Part shown: one piece after another, positions 30,762 to 35,789 of the stretch
Layout of the letters: each line of letters opens with the position of its first letter
Numbering within the stretch: the first letter of the stretch is position 1
Origin: an uncultured Granulicella sp.
GTDB lineage: Bacteria; Acidobacteriota; Terriglobia; Terriglobales; Acidobacteriaceae
Reading direction: 5' to 3'
DNA length: 35,789 bases
Assembly (NCBI GenBank): GCA_937871785.1
Contig: CALMON010000102.1
Location: forward strand, 1-35,789
Made by a program: the position numbers and the translations under genes
The notes under the pieces: generated by a model
Told to the model about the DNA's origin: nothing
Databases searched by the model: none
The model's input: the letters and a program-made list of their open reading frames with translations, nothing else

Positions 30762-31268
30762 ATGCAACTTGCCCTGTTTATCATCTTTGGTTTGCTGGCC
30801 GTCGCCGGAGCGCTTAACCTGCTCTTCCAGCGCCATCCCATCAACAGTGCCCTGTCCCTGGTCGTGGTGATGATGTCGCTTGCCGTTCTGTACTGGTCGC
30901 TGGGCGCGGAGTTCCTGGCCGCCGCCCAGGTGATTGTGTATGCGGGCGCGGTGATGGTGCTGTTCGTCTTCGTTGTCATGCTGTTGAATGCCGGGGAAGA
31001 AGAGCGCACCCACGGCTCGCGGGTGGCGTATATTGCCGGCATTCCCGGAGCCGTCGCAATTTTCGGCCTGCTCACCTATGTGTTTCTGCGCAGCAAGGGA
31101 GGCCTCGGCACGACGCAAATTGGCGGCGACTTGTCGAACGTCAGCTCCAACATCCGCGACATTTCACACATGCTGTTCACCTCCTTGCTGCTGCCGTTTG
31201 AGGTCACCAGTATTCTGATCCTGATCGCGATCCTCGGCGCGGTCGTGCTTGCGCGAAAGGAGGTGTAG
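30762..31268 (+). CDS. nuoJ: NuoJ, NADH-quinone oxidoreductase subunit J
   Basis: The 168-residue membrane subunit has the typical five hydrophobic segments. Motifs are HPINSALSLVVVMMSLAVLYWSLGAEFLAAAQVIVYAGAVMVLFVFVVMLLN (about 25-76), the pi-bulge helix of the family. A short hydrophilic loop precedes the last two segments. The start ATG is at 30762 with AAAGGA a little far upstream. nuoK begins 6 bases after its stop. Confidence 0.95.
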   Translation: MQLALFIIFGLLAVAGALNLLFQRHPINSALSLVVVMMSLAVLYWSLGAEFLAAAQVIVYAGAVMVLFVFVVMLLNAGEEERTHGSRVAYIAGIPGAVAIFGLLTYVFLRSKGGLGTTQIGGDLSNVSSNIRDISHMLFTSLLLPFEVTSILILIAILGAVVLARKEV

Positions 31269-31274
31269 GCCGCC

Positions 31275-31577
31275 ATGGTTCCCATCGCCTACTATCTCAT
31301 TCTCGCCGCCATCCTTTTCTGCATCGGCATCGCCGCTTTTTTGATCAAGCGCAACGTCATCACCATTTTTATGTCCATCGAGCTGATGCTGAACGCCGTC
31401 AACCTGACGTTTGTCGCCTTTGCTCACATGTGGCATCAGGTTTCGGGCCAGATCTTCGTCTTCTTCGTTATGGTCGTCGCCGCCGCCGAAGCCGCGGTTG
31501 GCCTCGCGATCATCATCGCGCTTTTCCGTGCGCGTCAGACCCTCAACGTCGACTCCGTCAACCTCATGAAGAACTAG
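31275..31577 (+). CDS. nuoK: NuoK, NADH-quinone oxidoreductase subunit K
   Basis: The 100-residue membrane subunit has three hydrophobic segments and the two membrane glutamates of the E-channel: [11 protein letters not shown] (Glu about 36) and [12 protein letters not shown] (Glu about 72). Length is standard. A strong AAGGAGGTG lies at about 31257-31265 within the end of nuoJ, so translation is likely coupled. nuoL follows after a 44-base gap. Confidence 0.97.
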   Translation: MVPIAYYLILAAILFCIGIAAFLIKRNVITIFMSIELMLNAVNLTFVAFAHMWHQVSGQIFVFFVMVVAAAEAAVGLAIIIALFRARQTLNVDSVNLMKN

Positions 31578-31621
31578 CCTGCTTGCTCGTCATTCCCGAA
31601 GGGAATCTGCATTTCGAACCA

Positions 31622-33649
31622 ATGAACCCTAATCTGCTCTGGCTCATCCCGCTGCTGCCCTTCGCCGGCTTCCTTCTCAATGGAACGCTCGGCCGCAGGC
31701 TCCCGCGTGCCGCCGTTACGTCCATCGCGCTGCTGTTTACGCTGCTTCCGGCGCTGATCGTCTGCGACTTGTGGCTTTACTTCAAGGCTGCCGCGGCCCC
31801 GCTCTCGCTTGCCGTACAAAGCCACCCGTGGATCGCGATCACCGGCTTCCAGGTCAATTTTGCGTTTACGGTCGACCATCTCACCCTCGTCATGCTCAGT
31901 GTCGTTACGGGCGTCGGCTTCCTGATTCACATCTATTCCGCCGGCTACATGGCGCATGAGGACGGTTACTGGCGCTTCTTCGCCTACCTGAATCTCTTTA
32001 TGTTCTTCATGCTCGTGTTGGTGCTGTCGTCGAGCTTCCTGCTTCTGTTTGTCGGCTGGGAAGGCGTCGGCCTCGCCTCCTACCTGCTGATCGGCTTCTA
32101 CTTCGGACGCGACTCCGCCGCCAACGCCGGTAAGAAAGCCTTTGTCGTCAACCGCATCGGCGACTTCGGCTTTCTGCTCGCCATGTTCCTGCTCATCGCG
32201 CACTTTGGCACGCTTAGCTTCGACCAGGTTTTCTCCGCCCTCGCCGCGCAGCCCGCGCTGCATGGGGGGTTCCTGACCGCTATCTGTCTGCTGCTTGTCG
32301 TCGGTGCCGCTGGCAAATCCGCGCAGATTCCCCTGTACATCTGGTTGCCTGACGCCATGGAAGGCCCCACGCCGGTGTCCGCTCTCATTCACGCCGCCAC
32401 CATGGTCACCGCAGGCATCTATATGGTCGCGCGCTGCCACTCGCTGTTTGATCGCTCGCCGTTCGCCCTGGCCGTCGTTGCCTGCATCGGCGCGGCGACG
32501 GCGCTGATGTCCGCCACCATCGGTCTCGTGCAGCACGACATCAAGCGCGTCCTCGCCTATTCCACCGTTTCTCAGCTCGGATACATGTTCCTGGCCTGCG
32601 GTGTCGGCGCGTATTCCGCCGGCATTTTCCATTTGATGACGCACGCCTTCTTCAAGGCGCTCCTGTTTCTTTCGGCCGGCAGTGTAATTCACGCCCTGTC
32701 AGGAGAACAGGACATGCGCGTCATGGGCGGCCTGCGCAAACGCATCCCGGTCACCTTCTGGTGCATGACCGCTGGCGTCTTCGCCATCGCCGGTATGCCT
32801 TTCTTTTCGGGTTTCTTCTCGAAAGATGAAATTCTCTATCAGGTGTTTACGTCACACGCACCTGGCGCCAAACTCCTTTGGCTGATCGGTGTCACGACTG
32901 CGCTGCTGACCAGCTTCTACATGTTCCGCCTCTGGTTTAAAACCTTTTTCGGCGCGCCCCGCTTCGACGAGCGCTCGCTGGCGGCGGGCCACGGCGCGCA
33001 TGACGACCATAACAAGGCCGCCGAAGCCGAGCATGACTCCGGTCAGGCCGCACACGCTCACGGCGTTCATGAGTCCCCTGCCGTGATGACCGTTCCGCTG
33101 ACGGTTTTGGCGCTTCTATCGGTCATCGGCGGCTTTGTCGGCGTGCCCATCGCGTTCGGCGGTCATAACGAGTTTGAGCACTTTCTCGATCCGGTTTTCA
33201 CCGCATACGGCGCCGGCCAGTCTCTTGCCGAGCCCTCCGCACCGGCTTCCACCGCACTCACTCTTACGGCGATCGCCGTCACCTGTTTCCTGCTCGGCCT
33301 GCTTGCCGCGTACATGCTGTACGTCCGCAATCCGGGGCGCGCCGGCCATTTAGCACAGCAGTTCCAGCCGGTGTACACGGTGCTTGATCGCAAGTACTGG
33401 GTCGATCAAGTGTATGACGCCCTCATCGTCACACCCCTGCTCGTACTCAGCCGCGGTCTGCTTGGCGGTCTTATCGACACAGGTGTCATCCAGGGTACGG
33501 GCGGCGCGGCCGGGGGCCTGACTTGCGGCCTTGGTGGGCTTGCCCGCCGCATTCAGTCGGGAAACCTTCGTTCCTACGCCGGCTGGATTGCTGCCGGCGC
33601 AGCCGTGCTGATTGCCGTCGTCCTGTTTGGCCTGCACCCCCACTTCTAA
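31622..33649 (+). CDS. nuoL: NuoL, NADH-quinone oxidoreductase subunit L
   Basis: The 675-residue antiporter-like proton-pumping subunit has the expected motifs. These are VGWEGVGLASYLLIGFYF (about 143-160), KSAQIPLYIWLPDAMEGPTPVSALIHAATMV (about 232-262), LAYSTVSQLGYM and MTHAFFKALLFLSAGSVIH, plus the long C-terminal region. A hydrophilic loop at about residues 456-486 contains seven His among acidic residues. I chose the ATG at 31622; an open upstream frame to 31430 is in the nuoK region and not coding. The C-terminal lateral helix region appears complete. Confidence 0.96.
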   Translation: MNPNLLWLIPLLPFAGFLLNGTLGRRLPRAAVTSIALLFTLLPALIVCDLWLYFKAAAAPLSLAVQSHPWIAITGFQVNFAFTVDHLTLVMLSVVTGVGFLIHIYSAGYMAHEDGYWRFFAYLNLFMFFMLVLVLSSSFLLLFVGWEGVGLASYLLIGFYFGRDSAANAGKKAFVVNRIGDFGFLLAMFLLIAHFGTLSFDQVFSALAAQPALHGGFLTAICLLLVVGAAGKSAQIPLYIWLPDAMEGPTPVSALIHAATMVTAGIYMVARCHSLFDRSPFALAVVACIGAATALMSATIGLVQHDIKRVLAYSTVSQLGYMFLACGVGAYSAGIFHLMTHAFFKALLFLSAGSVIHALSGEQDMRVMGGLRKRIPVTFWCMTAGVFAIAGMPFFSGFFSKDEILYQVFTSHAPGAKLLWLIGVTTALLTSFYMFRLWFKTFFGAPRFDERSLAAGHGAHDDHNKAAEAEHDSGQAAHAHGVHESPAVMTVPLTVLALLSVIGGFVGVPIAFGGHNEFEHFLDPVFTAYGAGQSLAEPSAPASTALTLTAIAVTCFLLGLLAAYMLYVRNPGRAGHLAQQFQPVYTVLDRKYWVDQVYDALIVTPLLVLSRGLLGGLIDTGVIQGTGGAAGGLTCGLGGLARRIQSGNLRSYAGWIAAGAAVLIAVVLFGLHPHF

Positions 33650-33684
33650 GTATTTGCCGTACGCGCAGAGAACCCAGCAAACCG

Positions 33685-35334
33685 ATGAACCTAGACCACG
33701 CCATCCTGACGATCATCCTCTGCACCCCGCTGCTGGGCGCGGGTGTGCTCGCGTTGCTGCCTGAGCGCGACGGCGCAAAGACCCACCACATTGCCGCGCT
33801 GGCTGTGACGCTGCTCACCTTTCTGTTTACGCTGCACCTGCCATCCCACTTCAGCGCGGCTACCAACGCAGGTTTTCAATTCGACCAGAATCTGCCTTGG
33901 ATTCCGTCTCCCTCGATTCGCTACCATGTCGGCGTCGACGGGCTTTCCATGTGGCTCGTTGTGCTCACTGGCCTGCTCGCTCCGCTCGGCGTTCTGGCCA
34001 GTTGGCACTCGATCAGAGCTCGCGCCAAAACCTTTTTCGTCCTGTTTCTACTGCAGCAGGTCGCGATGATCGGCATCTTCATCGCGCTTGACCTGTTCCT
34101 CTATTACGGCTTTTGGGAGCTCTCGCTGGTACCCATGGCGCTGCTGATCGCCACCTTCGGCCGCACGGAAAACCGTCGCCGCGCCGCCATCAAGTTTTTC
34201 CTGTACGCCTTTATTCCTTCGGCCATCCTGCTGGTCGCGATCGTGTGGCTCTATGCCCGTACCGGCACGTTCGACATGCCGACTTTGCAGGCTCTCGCCG
34301 CAGCGCACCATATCTCTCCGAACAACCATGCCCTCTGGCTCTGCTCGCTGGCGTTCCTGGTCGCGTTTGCCGTCAAGGTGCCGATTTTTCCTTTGCATGG
34401 CTGGCTTTCGGACGCCATACAGGAAGCGCCCACTGCCGCCGTCATGGTGCTCGCCGGCAAACTTGGCCTTTACTCAATCCTGCGGTTCAGCTTTGGCATT
34501 TTCCCGGAGCAATCCCGCCACATCGCTCCTCTGCTCATCGCTCTCGGAGCCATCGGAATCGTATATGGCGCGCTGATCGCGCTTGTGCAGAACGACCTTA
34601 AAAAGCTCGCTGCCTTTTCAACGCTTTCGCACGTGAGCTTCATCGCGCTGGGTATTTTCACCTTTACGGTAGCGGGTGTCGATGGTGGAGTCTTCCAACT
34701 CCTCAATGAATCCCTGATCGGCGCTGCTCTCTTCATTCTGCTCGGCCTTCTTTATGAGCGCTACGGCACCTACGATATGCGCGACTATGGCGGTCTTGCC
34801 GCGCGCCATCCGTGGATGATCACGTTCTACGTCATCACGTCGCTTGCTGCCGTTGGCCTTCCGATGATGAACGGCTTCGTCGGCGAGTTCCTCATCTTGT
34901 CTGGCGCGATGCAAAGCTTTGCGCGTCATCATATCGCCTGGGCCGTTCTCGGTACCAGCGGTGTGATCTTCTCCGCAGCCTATATGCTCACGCTCATTCA
35001 GCGGGTCTTCTATGGCAAAACCGGCTACCGGCCGGATGAAGTGCAGGGCTGGGATCTCACCGGCCGCGAGCACCTGGAGCTTTGGCCCTTGGCTGCCCTT
35101 TTTCTCGTCATGGGTCTTGCCTCACCCTACTGGACTCGTGCCATCGACACCTTTGGAACCGCCGTTGCCGACCGGCCGCAATCGTTTGAGCCCGTTCATC
35201 TGAAGCACATGGAAACCGAAACTTATCCCTCGCCCCGCGCTTCCGCACAGCATGGCGCCTTTGTCGACCCCACACTCGCCGCCGCCGCGCAGGGCCAACC
35301 AGCCCCGACCACTGACAAGGGGGCGAAATACTGA
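33685..35334 (+). CDS. nuoM: NuoM, NADH-quinone oxidoreductase subunit M
   Basis: The 549-residue antiporter-like subunit has WELSLVPMALLIATFG (about 147-162, the channel Glu), AVKVPIFPLHGWLSDAIQEAPTAAVMVLAGKLGLYSILR (about 230-268, two channel Lys) and GFVGEFLIL (the distal Glu, about 397). In the segment usually reading N/A-H-G before the ALF motif, it has LNESLIGAALFILLG, with Glu near residue 341 where His is common. The C-terminus carries an Ala/Pro-rich tail (about 520-549). The ATG at 33685 is chosen within a longer open frame. The stop overlaps nuoN (TGATG). Confidence 0.95.
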   Translation: MNLDHAILTIILCTPLLGAGVLALLPERDGAKTHHIAALAVTLLTFLFTLHLPSHFSAATNAGFQFDQNLPWIPSPSIRYHVGVDGLSMWLVVLTGLLAPLGVLASWHSIRARAKTFFVLFLLQQVAMIGIFIALDLFLYYGFWELSLVPMALLIATFGRTENRRRAAIKFFLYAFIPSAILLVAIVWLYARTGTFDMPTLQALAAAHHISPNNHALWLCSLAFLVAFAVKVPIFPLHGWLSDAIQEAPTAAVMVLAGKLGLYSILRFSFGIFPEQSRHIAPLLIALGAIGIVYGALIALVQNDLKKLAAFSTLSHVSFIALGIFTFTVAGVDGGVFQLLNESLIGAALFILLGLLYERYGTYDMRDYGGLAARHPWMITFYVITSLAAVGLPMMNGFVGEFLILSGAMQSFARHHIAWAVLGTSGVIFSAAYMLTLIQRVFYGKTGYRPDEVQGWDLTGREHLELWPLAALFLVMGLASPYWTRAIDTFGTAVADRPQSFEPVHLKHMETETYPSPRASAQHGAFVDPTLAAAAQGQPAPTTDKGAKY

Positions 35335-35789
35335 TGTCACCGAACCTTCTCACCATCCTTCCGGAAATTATCCTTACCGTTACCGGCATCATCGTGATGA
35401 TGGCCGAACCGATGATCGTTACGGGCCGCACACGCAAGCCTCTCGGTTGGCTGGCGATTCTCGGCACCGCGCTTGCAGGCGCCGCCACGTGGTATCAGTG
35501 GCAGCAGATCAAGGCTGTTGGCGCGCCTGTCACCGGCTTCTACGGATCAGTCCAGGCGGACGGGTTTTCCGTGTTTTTCCACCTGCTTATTGCGTCCATC
35601 GTGGCAGTCACGCTGCTTGGCTCTCTTGACTACTTTGAAACCGCAGGGGCCGGTGTCTCGCATGCCGGTGAATACTTTGCACTGGTTTGCTTTGGCGCGA
35701 CCGGCATGATGTTCATGACCAGTTCAGTAGAACTGCTGATGGTTTTTGTGGGCCTGGAAATCTCATCGATTTCAACTTACATTCTCGCC
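35334..35789 (+). CDS. nuoN: NuoN, NADH-quinone oxidoreductase subunit N (partial)
   Basis: This is the first 152 codons of NuoN, running off the right edge. The ATG at 35334 overlaps the nuoM stop by one base. The product begins MSPNLLTILPEIILTVTGIIVM and continues with FYGSVQADGFSVFFHLLIAS, EYFALVCFGATGMMFM and LLMVFVGLEISSISTYILA. The last contains the conserved membrane Glu of antiporter-like subunits. The frame is open to the last base. It completes the A-N gene order apart from B and I. Confidence 0.94.
   Translation, partial: MSPNLLTILPEIILTVTGIIVMMAEPMIVTGRTRKPLGWLAILGTALAGAATWYQWQQIKAVGAPVTGFYGSVQADGFSVFFHLLIASIVAVTLLGSLDYFETAGAGVSHAGEYFALVCFGATGMMFMTSSVELLMVFVGLEISSISTYILA

Overview
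The window is about 35.8 kb of GC-rich bacterial chromosome. It most likely comes from an acidobacterium of the Terriglobia (Acidobacteriaceae) type. That placement is an inference from four things: an orphan DUF1800 secreted protein, a futalosine-pathway menaquinone gene (mqnD), dispersed short repeats whose cores look like those scattered through acidobacterial genomes, and a complex I cluster punctuated by small anonymous genes. No rRNA, CRISPR array, transposase or phage gene is visible.

Positions 1-7,200 hold mixed housekeeping genes. On the minus strand are a Gly/Tyr-rich secreted protein, an orphan PD-(D/E)XK-like nuclease, an alpha/beta hydrolase and an FtsB-like divisome protein. On the plus strand are a small membrane protein, the biotin transporter component BioY, MqnD, three tRNAs (Lys-CTT, Ser-GGA, Asn-GTT), an OsmC-family protein and a GT4 glycosyltransferase. 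From 7,200 to 11,900 lie an orphan ThiS with an unusual C-terminal tail, flanked by an inverted repeat pair, then a DUF1800 protein, a REP-like inverted repeat, ThiD and a divergent RlpA-like protein. From 11,970 to 20,440 a long minus-strand block reads, in transcription order: PP2C phosphatase, dnaE, DoxX-like, accA, a degenerate CPBP protein, a secreted BamE-like protein and a small zinc ribbon.

From 20,595 to the right edge everything is on the plus strand: a prepilin peptidase followed by the NADH:quinone oxidoreductase (complex I) locus. The order is nuoA-C-D, two small ORFs, E-F, a lipoprotein, G, a small membrane ORF, then H-J-K-L-M-N, with nuoN cut by the window end. MqnD supports menaquinone as the quinone acceptor.

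The complex I locus is the most unusual part. nuoB and nuoI, which carry the Fe-S clusters nearest the quinone site, are absent from their usual places. nuoC has an in-frame TAG just before its signature motif. The two small ORFs between nuoD and nuoE also show lesions: one has no standard start, the other an in-frame TGA. NuoD carries a roughly 90-residue N-terminal extension, NuoL a His-rich loop, and NuoM lacks a usual His. Whether the stops are real or sequence errors cannot be decided from one sequence. Other points of interest are a possible H-type pseudoknot before tRNA-Lys, a probable CTG start for the CPBP gene and the ThiS tail.
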